A DNA stretch of 24,530 bases from Methanobacteriota archaeon (GTDB lineage: Archaea; Thermoplasmatota; Poseidoniia; Poseidoniales; Thalassarchaeaceae): positions 1 through 24,530 of the forward strand of contig PBGH01000024.1 in assembly GCA_002720055.1 (NCBI GenBank), in the 5' to 3' direction. A program made the translations under genes and the position numbers. Below, one piece after another: positions 8,438 through 17,183 of this stretch (the stretch's first letter is position 1; each line of letters begins with the position of its first letter). The notes under the pieces were generated by a model. It was not told where the DNA came from, did no database searches, and saw only the letters and a list, made by a program, of their open reading frames with translations.

Positions 8438-10045
8438 TTGTACAACGGACAGCAACCAATCTTCATTCTGAAAGAAGGAACTACTAGGACTAGCGGAAAG
8501 GGTGCCCAGAGTAACAATATTGCTGCAGCAAAGGCGGTTGCTGACGCAGTAAGATCCACTCTAGGGCCTAAGGGTATGGACAAGATGCTAGTGGACTCAA
8601 TGGGTGATGTGGTGATTACAAACGATGGTGCCACTATACTGAAGGAGATGGAGATTGAGCATCCAGCGGCAAAAATGATCATCGAGATCGCCAAGACCCA
8701 GGAACAACACTGCTTCGATGGGACCACTAGTGCGGTTGTAATTGCAGGCGAGCTTCTGAAGAGAAGCGAAGACCTAGTAGAACAGAACGTACACCCAACA
8801 GTAATCTGTGAGGGATTTAGGCTGGCATCAGATAAGGCGGTCGATCTAATCGATTCTCACGGCACTGGAGTAGACGAGAAGATGCTTTCCGAGGTTGCAA
8901 AGACGGCCCTAACCGGTAAGAGTACCGGGGCAGTAAAGGAGTTCCTATCCGATATCAGTGTGAGGGCAGTTCTATCCGTAGCCCAGAAAAACGGAGAAGA
9001 AATATTAGTTGATTTGGATGACATCAAGGTCCAGAAGAAGCAGGGTGGATCCATTAGGGACAGCACCCTAGTAGATGGAATAATATTGGATAAGGAACGA
9101 GTCCACAGCGGAATGCCGAGATCAGTATCAGATGCAAAAATTGCTCTAATTAACTCTGCAATTGAGGTCAAGAAGACGGAGGTTGATGCCAAGATACAGA
9201 TTACCGACCCAAACATGCTCTCCCAGTTTTTGGATGAGGAGGAGCAGTTCCTCAAGTCATTAGTGGATAGAATTCTGGATAGCGGGGCGAACACAGTTAT
9301 CTGTCAAAAAGGAATAGATGACCTAGCTCAACATTACATGGCCAAGTCAGGTATTTTTGCCATTAGAAGGGCCAAAAAGAGCGATATGGAAGCTCTATCT
9401 AAAGCAACAGGGGGGAGGATAGTGAATAATCTGGATGACCTTGCCGATGTCGATCTTGGCTCTGCAGCTAGAGTCGAAGAGAAGAAAATCGGAGACTCTG
9501 ACATGGTCTTCGTAGAAGGTTGCCCGGAAGCAAAGAGCGTCTCAGTTCTATTGAGGGGTGGCACTGAACATGTTGTTGACGAGGTCAAGAGAGCCTTTGA
9601 AGATGCAATCGGAGTGGTAGCCGTGGCACATGAAGATGGCTCTGTGTTGACGGGGGGGGGATCGGTTATTGCAGCACTTAGTAGAGAACTCAGATCATAT
9701 GCAGAAGGGATTGGAGGTAGAGAGCAGATGGCAATAGAGGCCTTTTCCAGCGCATTGGAAGTCATTCCTAGAACTCTTGCAGAAAATGCCGGATTAGATC
9801 CAGTGAATACAATCATTGACCTAAGAAAGGCACATTCTGAAGGCAAGTCCACCCATGGAGTAAATGTCTACAAGGGGGGGGTGGTTGACATGGCAAAGGC
9901 TAATGTCTTCGAGCCTAGCAGGGTTGTGGAGCAGGCCATCCAGAGTGCTTCCGAGACCGCTGTGATGATTCTAAGAATTGATGATGTGATCTCTAGTAAG
10001 GGAGCAGGTCCAACACCCGAGGACTTCGATGGCATGGATATGTAA
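8438..10045 (+). CDS. Thermosome subunit (group II chaperonin)
   Basis: The 535-residue protein is a full-length group II chaperonin, which folds proteins in ATP-driven double rings in the cytoplasm. It starts with the family N terminus [13 protein letters not shown], then [12 protein letters not shown] (41-52), the nucleotide-binding ITNDGATIL (60-68, Asp63) and DGTTSAVV (94-101), and has the apical and C-terminal landmarks [17 protein letters not shown] and [16 protein letters not shown]. It ends with a short GMDM tail, like other thermosomes. One oddity: the near-invariant GDGTT reads FDGTT (Phe93), preceded by Cys92. The start is TTG 8438, because the only nearby ATG (8429) runs into a stop at once and the protein N terminus matches the family from here. 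Transcription is probably from the TATA box near 8359. Only one subunit is seen, so a homo-oligomer or a second gene elsewhere is possible. Confidence 0.96.
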   Translation: MYNGQQPIFILKEGTTRTSGKGAQSNNIAAAKAVADAVRSTLGPKGMDKMLVDSMGDVVITNDGATILKEMEIEHPAAKMIIEIAKTQEQHCFDGTTSAVVIAGELLKRSEDLVEQNVHPTVICEGFRLASDKAVDLIDSHGTGVDEKMLSEVAKTALTGKSTGAVKEFLSDISVRAVLSVAQKNGEEILVDLDDIKVQKKQGGSIRDSTLVDGIILDKERVHSGMPRSVSDAKIALINSAIEVKKTEVDAKIQITDPNMLSQFLDEEEQFLKSLVDRILDSGANTVICQKGIDDLAQHYMAKSGIFAIRRAKKSDMEALSKATGGRIVNNLDDLADVDLGSAARVEEKKIGDSDMVFVEGCPEAKSVSVLLRGGTEHVVDEVKRAFEDAIGVVAVAHEDGSVLTGGGSVIAALSRELRSYAEGIGGREQMAIEAFSSALEVIPRTLAENAGLDPVNTIIDLRKAHSEGKSTHGVNVYKGGVVDMAKANVFEPSRVVEQAIQSASETAVMILRIDDVISSKGAGPTPEDFDGMDM

Positions 10046-10142
10046 GTAGGATAAAATTAGTCCCAAGAAACACATCTTCGAATGCACATATTCAATAGTC
10101 GGATTATTCTCGTAAGTGATATCCAGATAAGCTGGATTGGTG

Positions 10143-12338
10143 ATGACATTGACTGGTGAACCCCTACTCATACTATTCGGCTCGGAGTCTGGTAATTCGG
10201 AAGAACTGGCTTCTATCGCCGAGAATCAAGCGAAATCAATGGGTTTGTCTCCAAAATTAAAGGGGATGGACGAGATTCAGATAGGTGATCTTTCCAGCGC
10301 TAAGAACGTCCTAATTTTTTGCAGCACCTGGGGAGAAGGGGAGATGCCTGACAACGCTGTGGATCTCTGGGATTCAGCCGTGGGAGATTCACCCCCTAAA
10401 CTAGATGGCTGCAATTTCGCAGTTTGTGCCCTTGGGGACACAAGCTACGAGTTCTTCTGCCAATCTGGGAAGGATTGGGACGGTTGGTTCGAGAAGCAAG
10501 GTGCGAACAGAATTCTGGATAGGGTTGATTGTGATGTTGAGTATGATGAACCAGCTGCAGAATTCACTAATCAGGCTCTATCCATATTCTCCGAGTTGAG
10601 TGGCGGAGTCGCCAGTGTTGATGAATCCGATTCAGTGGCATATGACATACCTGAGCCCTCTGAAAATACGGATGACACGCAGTCACTCCTCAATGGTGAG
10701 GCTGCTGATGTCGGCTTGGAGAGCCTCCTATCTTCCGGAGACCGATCGCTAGTTCTTCTCTACGGCTCTCAGTCGGGTAATTCAGAAGGTCTAGTTGCAA
10801 AAATTTCCAAGCAAGCAAAGGAATATGGTTTGGAAGGAGAAATTCATGATATGGACGGCTTCGATTTCAACTCCCTCTCTTCGAAAAAGAGAGTACTGAT
10901 AGTTTGCTCAACATGGGGTGAAGGGGAGATGCCAGATAATGCTGAGGAATTGTGGCAATTCGCCGTCTCAGAGTCCGCATCGAAGCTGGATGGGCTCCAC
11001 TTCGCAGTTTGCGCTCTTGGCGATACCAGCTACGAATTCTTCTGCCAGTCTGGAAAAGACTGGGATGGTCGCTTGGAAGAATTGGGAGCCAACAGGATTC
11101 TCGAAAGATTAGATTGTGATGTAGACTATGATTCTCCGGCGGCCGAATGGACTTTGGAGGTACTCCCGGCTCTAGCTGCCGTTGACAGTACTGGACAGTT
11201 TCACGAGGAAATGGTGGATGTAATCAAATCGTATGTCGACGGTTCTTCCTCAGGTGCTGAGGGCGAGGATGGATTCTCAATTCCCGACCTAAGATCAGAA
11301 CCTATCCAGGTAGAAATTGATGTGTTCAGATACGATCCGGAAACTTCTACGACCGGAACAGATACCTGGCTCTGCTCATTTCCCAGGAATATCTCAGTAC
11401 TTGATGCTCTCATGGCTTTGAAGAAGTCCCAAGACGGCTCCCTTACTTTCAGAGAGGGTTCGGTCGATGACCCCAATACTGCAATTTCAGTAAATGGAAG
11501 GCTAGTAATCCCTGGATTGACTCGTCTGGACTCAGTCGCACCAATTCGGGACGACTCAGTATCCCTCAGAATCTCCCCACTACCAGGTTTCGATGTAATA
11601 CGGGATCTCGCAGTCGATCCATGGTCCCTTGAAAGGAAGAGAGAGGAGAGTAAACCTTGGATGGTTGCTGCCACCCGTGAGGGCGCCCATACTCCGCAGG
11701 GCGCTATTGGGACTATGGATCCTGCAACAGCTTCCCATATCCATACTATTACTGATTTCCAGAGCCACATGATCATGCATGCAAGCTCCGATGCAGTACC
11801 CCATGCCAATGGATACCTTGGTCCGTGCCTGATAGTCTCATCTTGGGCAAGAAGAAATGATCCTCGAATATCGCGATCCAAAATGGATGAGATAGACGAA
11901 CTACTTTCATCATCAAACGGCATCAAAGCAGAGACCGACTTCGCACCGATCAGACGTCAGGAGGCAGTTCCAAGAGAGTCCTGCCGAGCTCTCCTTGAAG
12001 CGAAGAACTCAGTTCTCACTGGGGATGGATTCAATGGCAAGCATGGAAAGCACGTATACTGGTATGCCTGGACGGTGAAGAGCAGTGGAATGGTAAATGA
12101 TACTGTAATCTATCGTCAGGCGCTAGGGCCATTCGCCCTCCTTGCGAATCTATTTTCAGGCGTTACTGCTAGGATGGTGCTTGGCTTCACTAGGACTGGA
12201 GGAAATATGTTCAATGGCCAACTTGGGATGGTAGCACCCCCAGCAGGAATTGGTAAGATGCCAAAACAATTCAACTCATCTGTTGATAATCATCATGAGG
12301 TGATTGCCATTTTCAACGAGATGGATGGTAGATTTTGA
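10143..12338 (+). CDS. Tandem CysJ-type flavodoxin domains fused to an SdhB-like protein that has lost its Fe-S ligands
   Basis: The 731-residue product has three parts. Residues about 8-150 and 203-337 are two close copies of a CysJ-type FMN domain, each with the phosphate loop (GSESGNS 13-19; GSQSGNS 208-214), CSTWGEGEMPDNA and LGDTSYEFFCQSGKDWDG. No FAD/NADPH reductase domain follows. From about 390 the protein follows succinate dehydrogenase iron-sulfur subunits: VEIDVFRYDPET, SLTFREGS (433-440), VNGRLVIPG, then YLGPCLIVSSWARRNDPR. At the two CxxCxxCxxxCP sites the spacing is kept but the Cys are replaced: H542, M545, S548, V552 with P553, and A642, V645, S648, N652. The [2Fe-2S] loop Cys are also missing. 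Inference: electrons pass through FMN rather than Fe-S clusters. ATG 10143 is preferred; TTG 10137 is possible. The stop overlaps the start of the next gene, so the two products probably form one complex. Confidence 0.8.
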   Translation: MTLTGEPLLILFGSESGNSEELASIAENQAKSMGLSPKLKGMDEIQIGDLSSAKNVLIFCSTWGEGEMPDNAVDLWDSAVGDSPPKLDGCNFAVCALGDTSYEFFCQSGKDWDGWFEKQGANRILDRVDCDVEYDEPAAEFTNQALSIFSELSGGVASVDESDSVAYDIPEPSENTDDTQSLLNGEAADVGLESLLSSGDRSLVLLYGSQSGNSEGLVAKISKQAKEYGLEGEIHDMDGFDFNSLSSKKRVLIVCSTWGEGEMPDNAEELWQFAVSESASKLDGLHFAVCALGDTSYEFFCQSGKDWDGRLEELGANRILERLDCDVDYDSPAAEWTLEVLPALAAVDSTGQFHEEMVDVIKSYVDGSSSGAEGEDGFSIPDLRSEPIQVEIDVFRYDPETSTTGTDTWLCSFPRNISVLDALMALKKSQDGSLTFREGSVDDPNTAISVNGRLVIPGLTRLDSVAPIRDDSVSLRISPLPGFDVIRDLAVDPWSLERKREESKPWMVAATREGAHTPQGAIGTMDPATASHIHTITDFQSHMIMHASSDAVPHANGYLGPCLIVSSWARRNDPRISRSKMDEIDELLSSSNGIKAETDFAPIRRQEAVPRESCRALLEAKNSVLTGDGFNGKHGKHVYWYAWTVKSSGMVNDTVIYRQALGPFALLANLFSGVTARMVLGFTRTGGNMFNGQLGMVAPPAGIGKMPKQFNSSVDNHHEVIAIFNEMDGRF
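10164..11153 (+). repeat. Intragenic tandem duplication of a flavodoxin domain
   Basis: The two copies (about 10164-10592 and 10749-11153) match strongly in protein. In the core, around 10416-10482 and 10998-11064, they also match at DNA level, with differences mostly at third codon positions. A linker of about 50 acidic residues separates them. This points to duplication within the gene followed by purifying selection on both copies. Confidence 0.8.
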
Positions 12339-13198
12339 TGGCAACAAAGTTTGCTTATCATCCAGGTAACGTAGCTCATAGTAGCGCTACTGAAGTGGCT
12401 CAGACCATGGCTCCAGCCTCAAGATCATTGGGAATCACTCTCGTCCCTATGGAGGGTGCAACTAGTTGCGGAGCAGGAATAATCAGACAAGCCAACGAGA
12501 ATCTCCAAATCACCCTCAATGCGAGAAACTTTGCCATAGCCGAGTCAATGGGTTTGGACATCATAACTCCGTGTGCAGCCACAGCCGGGAATCTCCACGA
12601 AGATTTGACTAGTCTGAAAGAGGACCCACTACTTCTTGCAAAAACAAATGAAATTCTTCAGAGGACCTCCGGACTAACTTTCAAGGGAGATTTGAAAATT
12701 CACCACTTGCTTCACGTTCTGGTAGATGAAATCGGTTTGGACAAGGTGGGGAGTAAGCTAAGGAATCCGCTTAGATTTGCCATCGCCGGCTACTATGGCC
12801 CTAATATCCAACAGGAGGGTGCTTGTGGAGGGGACGATGTTTTTGATCCGTGCTACATGGAACTGCTAATCGATACACTCGGTGGAATTCCAATTGATTG
12901 GGAGAGCAGGACCCAGAGTGTAGGCGTTCCAGGGCTTTACTCCGAGGAACCAACGGTGCTGAAACAAGTCGCTTCTGTAATTTCTGATGCGAAGACAGAA
13001 GGAGCATCCCTAATCGCTAGTGCCTGCACACTATCACATACTGTACTCGATATCTACCAGGGCAAGGCAAGCAGGCAAACTGGCATTTCTACTAATATTC
13101 CGGTTATCCACCTCACAGAGCTATTGGCATTTGCCTTTGGACACCACAACAACAGGCTTGCTCAACTAAGGACAAGAATCGCAGTGATAGGCGATTAG
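12338..13198 (+). CDS. HdrB/SdhE-like protein with two degenerate CCG domains
   Basis: The 286-residue protein matches the size and layout of heterodisulfide reductase subunit B and SdhE, which carry two CCG domains binding Fe-S clusters. The frame is clear: HPGN near the start (YPGC in the family), the helix ALAEKMGLD-like FAIAESMGLDIITPC, HHLLHVLVDEIG, GYYG, a DWE/TQSVG block where TDCCG is expected, SACTLSH for ACPLC, and IPVIHLTELLAFAFG. Ligands are mostly gone. Counting from ATG 12338: N11 for Cys, S43-C44 for Cys-Cys, C79 kept, T82 for Cys, P155 for Cys, S194-V195 for Cys-Cys, C230 kept, S233 for Cys. So canonical clusters are unlikely. The start ATG overlaps the upstream TGA, so the two genes are translationally coupled. 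It ends in a 4-nt convergent overlap with the helicase gene. The role is inferred to be a partner of the flavodoxin-SdhB fusion. Confidence 0.8.
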   Translation: MATKFAYHPGNVAHSSATEVAQTMAPASRSLGITLVPMEGATSCGAGIIRQANENLQITLNARNFAIAESMGLDIITPCAATAGNLHEDLTSLKEDPLLLAKTNEILQRTSGLTFKGDLKIHHLLHVLVDEIGLDKVGSKLRNPLRFAIAGYYGPNIQQEGACGGDDVFDPCYMELLIDTLGGIPIDWESRTQSVGVPGLYSEEPTVLKQVASVISDAKTEGASLIASACTLSHTVLDIYQGKASRQTGISTNIPVIHLTELLAFAFGHHNNRLAQLRTRIAVIGD

Positions 13199-14937
13199 AA
13201 TTCTTCTAGCCCCGTCTGCCCAGATGGTCTGAAGTTACTAATAGGAATTGAGCTACCCGATTTCTCCCTCGCTTCCTTCGGAGTCAAATCCTCCTTCGCT
13301 AACTCTCCCCTGGCTCTCTCACGCTCTCCTATAATGTACTCGTACGCAGAGAGCACCCCCTCCGGAGTCTTCACTTGAAAGCTCCCCATATTCTTGAGAT
13401 CGCCATGTCGTGGACCATTCAACTCCCTTGAAACTCTTCTGAGAATCTTATGCATGAATTCTTCCTTCCTCCTCGCCGACTCCTTGGCTCCTTCGTCTCG
13501 AGTCCCCTCGGCAATTAGTACCACGACCTCCCCCGCCCTTTTCCTTCCAGTACGACCTCTCCTCTGGATTGTCCTTATCTCACTTGACACTGGCTCATAG
13601 AAAACCACTAGATCAGCACTCGGTATATCCAAGCCCTCTTCTCCAACAGATGTAGCAACCAAGACATTCGATCTTCCATCTCTAAAATCAGCTAATCTGG
13701 AAACCTGTTCTTTAGCTGTCAGCCCCCCAGAGCCAGATCTACTCGATTGCCCTATGAACTGGGCAGCCCTAATTCCATCGAGACCGGAAAGAGCGTCTTC
13801 GAGTGCGTCAACTGTATCTCTGAAGTTAGCAAAAACAATCACCCTAGAATCCGCGTCTCTCCTGATTCTTTCCCTAACAAGCCTCCTAACAGCGCCAACC
13901 TTTGAGTGAATCTCACCCATTTCAACCAACTGCTTGAATAATTTTTTGATTCTCAAATCCTGAAGGAAAATAGTCGATGATCTACTTTTGCTATCCTCAG
14001 ATTCCATCCTTTTCAGGAAGTGACAAGATGCAGCAACCCCTTGACAAAGTAAGTGATTAATCAGGTGATGCAACCTCATTGCAATTGCAATCTGTGAGGA
14101 TGAGCCATACCCGCTAGGATTCCCATCGCGGATCGCTGATTGTGCCCTTTCCATCGCATTAGAAAGACCTGCTTGGCTAATAGGGCCCGGCATAACATAG
14201 CTACCAATCATCCTCTCTCTAGCCACTATCCCTTCCTGCCAGATCCTCAGAGGTTCAGCTAAATCTCTAATCTGTACGGGAACCTCCACGCTTATCTCAT
14301 CGATATCCAATTCAGCTAGATAATCGGAAAGAAGGGGGTCATCCTGAGTTCTAAGATGGATTCGTTCAACTCTAAGCCTCCTGCAAACCTCTTCGATCTG
14401 AATTTTTCTGGATCCAGGACTTGCGGTGGTAGCAAGGATAAGTGGTTTTTCAGACTGGGAGGAATATGAATCCACAACATCTGCCATTGCGTGACCACCA
14501 GTACAGTGGTGGGCCTCGTCAACAACTAGCAAACTACAATCCCTTAATGTAAGTATACCACTCACACAATCATTTCTAACGACCTGTGGTGTAGCGAAGA
14601 TAAGTTTTGAAGTACCCCAGAGAGTTTTTCTCTTGGACGAGGGATTATGTCCACTCAGACAAATTGGATTAATTTTTTCAATATTTGAAATCACTGAACT
14701 AGTATTTTCCAAATGCTGATTCGAAAGAGCCACCGTAGGAGATATCACCAATGCCCAACCACCCTCCTTCTCCAACCTCTCTACGATCGTCATCCATGCT
14801 ACGGCAGTCTTTCCAGCCGCTGTTGGCAAGACAAGCAACATGGAACCAGACATTGCCTCATCCACTGCCTGAAGCTGATATGCCCTTGCCTGAACTGTTT
14901 CTGGAGCCAAACCCGGATGCACAACGAACAGTGACAC
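13195..14937 (-). CDS. Hef/FANCM-type superfamily 2 DNA helicase lacking the nuclease domain
   Basis: The 580-residue protein carries the SF2 motifs of the Hef/FANCM/MPH1 branch: Walker A PTAAGKTA (38-45), ISPTVAL, ATPQV, the DEAH box LVVDEAHH (137-144), TTASPG (170-175), then VIVFANFRDT, VATSVGEEGLDIP and QRRGRTGR (458-465). The helical insert between the two RecA-like halves is present (about 225-370), as in Hef. Such enzymes remodel stalled replication forks and branched DNA. Typical euryarchaeal Hef continues with an XPF-like nuclease and HhH domain; here the protein ends about 115 residues after motif VI, so the nuclease must be separate or absent. The start is GTG 14937, with a TATA-like ctattttga about 30 nt upstream. 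It stands alone, convergent with the HdrB-like gene and divergent from the ribosomal operon. Confidence 0.9.
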   Translation of the reverse strand: MSLFVVHPGLAPETVQARAYQLQAVDEAMSGSMLLVLPTAAGKTAVAWMTIVERLEKEGGWALVISPTVALSNQHLENTSSVISNIEKINPICLSGHNPSSKRKTLWGTSKLIFATPQVVRNDCVSGILTLRDCSLLVVDEAHHCTGGHAMADVVDSYSSQSEKPLILATTASPGSRKIQIEEVCRRLRVERIHLRTQDDPLLSDYLAELDIDEISVEVPVQIRDLAEPLRIWQEGIVARERMIGSYVMPGPISQAGLSNAMERAQSAIRDGNPSGYGSSSQIAIAMRLHHLINHLLCQGVAASCHFLKRMESEDSKSRSSTIFLQDLRIKKLFKQLVEMGEIHSKVGAVRRLVRERIRRDADSRVIVFANFRDTVDALEDALSGLDGIRAAQFIGQSSRSGSGGLTAKEQVSRLADFRDGRSNVLVATSVGEEGLDIPSADLVVFYEPVSSEIRTIQRRGRTGRKRAGEVVVLIAEGTRDEGAKESARRKEEFMHKILRRVSRELNGPRHGDLKNMGSFQVKTPEGVLSAYEYIIGERERARGELAKEDLTPKEAREKSGSSIPISNFRPSGQTGLEEF

Positions 14938-15215
14938 AGGGGGCTACCTAATGGCCGGGGTTCAAAATAGTTGCATCCCAAAATAAACAAACCACCCCGT
15001 AGGGGTGTGCCGAAGCACCCCGATTCGTTCAAATAGGGTATGTTAGTCGCAAGGCCGCTCACAGCGTGAGGTACCAGACACAAAGGGCTATGCACAGCAC
15101 CCCATAAACCAGATTCGCTTTCGTGAATCCGGCCCCGTGTCACGGTACTTCCATAGCGCTGTTAGCCCGGGATTCGCCGCATGCGGTGGAGTCCGGTAAA
15201 AACGGAGGAATTGCA
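14938..15215. promoter_or_regulatory. Gene-free, hairpin-rich region between the helicase and uL3; promoter and leader of the ribosomal operon
   Basis: I see no gene in this stretch of about 280 nt. It holds the minus-strand helicase promoter (TATA-like, 14962-14969) and several possible plus-strand TATA boxes (14980-14988, 15030-15037, 15102-15109). On the plus strand there are hairpins: 14993-14998 with 15002-15007 (6 bp), which competes with 15002-15007 pairing 15016-15021; 15058-15062 with 15066-15070; 15112-15118 with 15123-15129 (7 bp, one G-U); and 15170-15194, just before the uL3 Shine-Dalgarno ggagga (15204-15209). A structured operon leader, perhaps bound by a ribosomal protein, is plausible but inferred. 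Confidence 0.55.
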
Positions 15216-16295
15216 ATGGCAGACCGACATAGACCCCGTCGAGGTAGCATGGGCTATGGCCCACGCAAGCGAGCAGTCAGAAAGTTTCCGAGAATCACTT
15301 CATGGCCAGATACAGATTCTTCAGAAATCCGAGTTCAAGGATTTGCTGGGTGGAAGGCAGGCATGACGCACATCCTAGTTAGAGACACCAATCCCAAATC
15401 CACCTCTGCGGGCCAGGAAGTTAGGAAAGCAGTCACAATAGTTGAGACTCCTCCAATGAATGTCTTAGCAGTCAGGGGATACAGGATGACTCCCTATGGG
15501 AAGCAGACTGCTGGAGAGGTCTGGGCTGACATTTCTGAGAATCCCCCGCAGAACTTATTCTCTCGTTATGCGAACCAAACTCGTGGAGAGAGGGACGTTG
15601 AAGAGGGTAGGAAGCCAGCAACTAGAGGTGGAAGGATACCCAAGAGAGGTTCAAACTCGGTCGAAGAAGCTGCAAAATCTCTGAAGGAACAGGACTTGGC
15701 CGATATTAGGCTAATCGTGTGCACCCAGCCGGAAAGGGTCAGGAGCGTACCCTCAAAGACTCCCGAGATTATGGAGGTTGCCCTAGTAGGCGGCGATATC
15801 AACTCAAAACTAGATTGGGCTATTGACAGGCTCGGAAAAGAGATTGACCTTGAGGACGTATATGATGTAGGCCAGGAAGTAGATGTGGTAGGCATTACAA
15901 AAGGCAAGGGATGGCAGGGATCGATAAAGCGATTCGGACTGAAATTGCTTAGTCATAAAAATAGCAAGAGAAGGCGACAGGGAGGGAATATGGGTGACTT
16001 CGGGACAGGTTATGTCAGGAAGACAATCAGACAGGCTGGTCAGGTTGGATATCATAAAAGGACTGAACTAAATAAGAAGATCTTGAGAATTTCTAACCCC
16101 GAAGAATCGGAAATCACTCCTGCAGGAGGCTTCCTAAATTATGGTGAGGTTAAGAACCCCTACATGATAATCCAGGGCAGTCTGCCTGGGCCATCAAAGA
16201 GACTTCTAAGGTTCAGAGACGCTACTAGGCCTAGAAAGATAGTCGGCGATGTTGAAGTAACATATGTCAGTACGTCAAGTAAGCAGGGAGTGTGA
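15216..16295 (+). CDS. rpl3: Large-subunit ribosomal protein uL3
   Basis: The 359-residue protein has the uL3 core: GKGWQGSIKRFGLKLL (about 229-244), the long basic loop KNSKRRRQGGNMGDFGTG, and QAGQVGYHKRTELNKKIL. uL3 binds 23S rRNA early in assembly, and its loop reaches toward the peptidyl transferase centre. The frame is open upstream to 15123, but the start at ATG 15216 is set by a good Shine-Dalgarno (ggagga, 15204-15209) and by the family N terminus MADRHRPRRGSMGYGPRKR. It is the first gene of the operon. Its stop at 16295 is followed after 4 nt by the likely TTG start of uL4. Confidence 0.96.
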   Translation: MADRHRPRRGSMGYGPRKRAVRKFPRITSWPDTDSSEIRVQGFAGWKAGMTHILVRDTNPKSTSAGQEVRKAVTIVETPPMNVLAVRGYRMTPYGKQTAGEVWADISENPPQNLFSRYANQTRGERDVEEGRKPATRGGRIPKRGSNSVEEAAKSLKEQDLADIRLIVCTQPERVRSVPSKTPEIMEVALVGGDINSKLDWAIDRLGKEIDLEDVYDVGQEVDVVGITKGKGWQGSIKRFGLKLLSHKNSKRRRQGGNMGDFGTGYVRKTIRQAGQVGYHKRTELNKKILRISNPEESEITPAGGFLNYGEVKNPYMIIQGSLPGPSKRLLRFRDATRPRKIVGDVEVTYVSTSSKQGV

Positions 16296-16299
16296 TGAT

Positions 16300-17178
16300 T
16301 TGAAGACAAAACCCTACAATCTAGTGAATTCAGTTATTCAGGAAGAGATGGATGCCGGACTTCTAGCAGAAACGTACACTGTGGAGGTAAATGATGGAAA
16401 GTCAGTAACTCTGCCTGAACCCTTCTCATCAGAAATCCGAGAGGATATCGTCCGATCAGCAGTACATGCTTCACGAGCAAATCGCCGACAGTCATATGGT
16501 CACAGAGAGCACGATGGCAAGAAAGCCCCCCAACCTGGAATGAAGCACTCAGTAGAATGGTGGGGCAAGGGACGCGGTGTCTCAAGAATAATGAGGAAAA
16601 CCGGTCAGAGAACTGGAGCCCAGAATCCCCATACGCGCGGCGGTAGGAGGGCGCATGGGCCAAAGGTAGACAAGGACTGGTCTCAGAAGATAAATTCCAG
16701 ACAGAGGAGGGCCGCTCGCGATTCAGCAATAGCCGCCTCTTGTGATTCAGACACAGTCTCCTCAAGAGGTCACAGGTTCGAAGAAGGACTAAGATTTCCA
16801 ATTATAATCGACGACTACGTAGAGTCTCGCTCCGATTCAGATGAGAAGTACGAAATAGAGAATCTACCACTTCAGAACTCAACAAGAAAATTTGTAGCAA
16901 TGATGGAGGGATTGGGCTTATCAGCAGATCTAGAAAGATCTAGAAAAGGTAGAACAATCAGGGCCGGAAAGGGTACAATGAGAGGAAGAAAATATCGTAC
17001 ACCAAAGAGCGTGTTGCTTGTAGTTGCCCAGAAGGGTGGACTCGATAGGGCAGCAAGAAATATCCCCGGCGTTGATGTTGTTACTACAAAGGACCTTTGT
17101 GCAGAAGATTTAGCTCCCGGGGGGGATTTGGGCAGACTAACAGTATGGACCAAGTCCGCAATAGAGGCTTTGGAGTGA
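16300..17178 (+). CDS. rpl4: Large-subunit ribosomal protein uL4
   Basis: This is uL4 (292 residues from the chosen start), recognised by its extended rRNA-binding loop (about 73-122: PGMKHSVEWWGKGRGVSR, then TGQRTGAQNPHTRGGRRAHG) and the C-terminal PKSVLLVV...IPGVDVVTTKDLCAEDL typical of archaeal and eukaryotic uL4. The loop lines the peptide exit tunnel. The frame is open back to ATG 16264, but that would overlap uL3 by 32 nt. TTG 16300 just after the uL3 stop, giving MKTKPYNL, is more likely, with gggag (16284-16288) as a somewhat distant Shine-Dalgarno. In bacteria uL4 represses its own operon; whether that happens here is unknown. Confidence 0.93.
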   Translation: MKTKPYNLVNSVIQEEMDAGLLAETYTVEVNDGKSVTLPEPFSSEIREDIVRSAVHASRANRRQSYGHREHDGKKAPQPGMKHSVEWWGKGRGVSRIMRKTGQRTGAQNPHTRGGRRAHGPKVDKDWSQKINSRQRRAARDSAIAASCDSDTVSSRGHRFEEGLRFPIIIDDYVESRSDSDEKYEIENLPLQNSTRKFVAMMEGLGLSADLERSRKGRTIRAGKGTMRGRKYRTPKSVLLVVAQKGGLDRAARNIPGVDVVTTKDLCAEDLAPGGDLGRLTVWTKSAIEALE

Positions 17179-17183
17179 TAATC

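Noticed and set aside
11201..11926. A 241-codon open frame on the minus strand inside the flavodoxin-SdhB gene, and similar ones under the thermosome gene (9334-9852).
   Set aside because: They mirror strongly conserved plus-strand genes, have low-complexity Ser/Pro/Thr-rich translations and no recognisable domain.
12335..12337. TTG 12335 as the start of the HdrB-like gene.
   Set aside because: The ATG at 12338, overlapping the upstream TGA, is the next codon and the better start.
14938..15215. SRP RNA or RNase P RNA gene in the gap before uL3.
   Set aside because: I could not find the conserved SRP helix 8 or RNase P core motifs; only local hairpins are visible.
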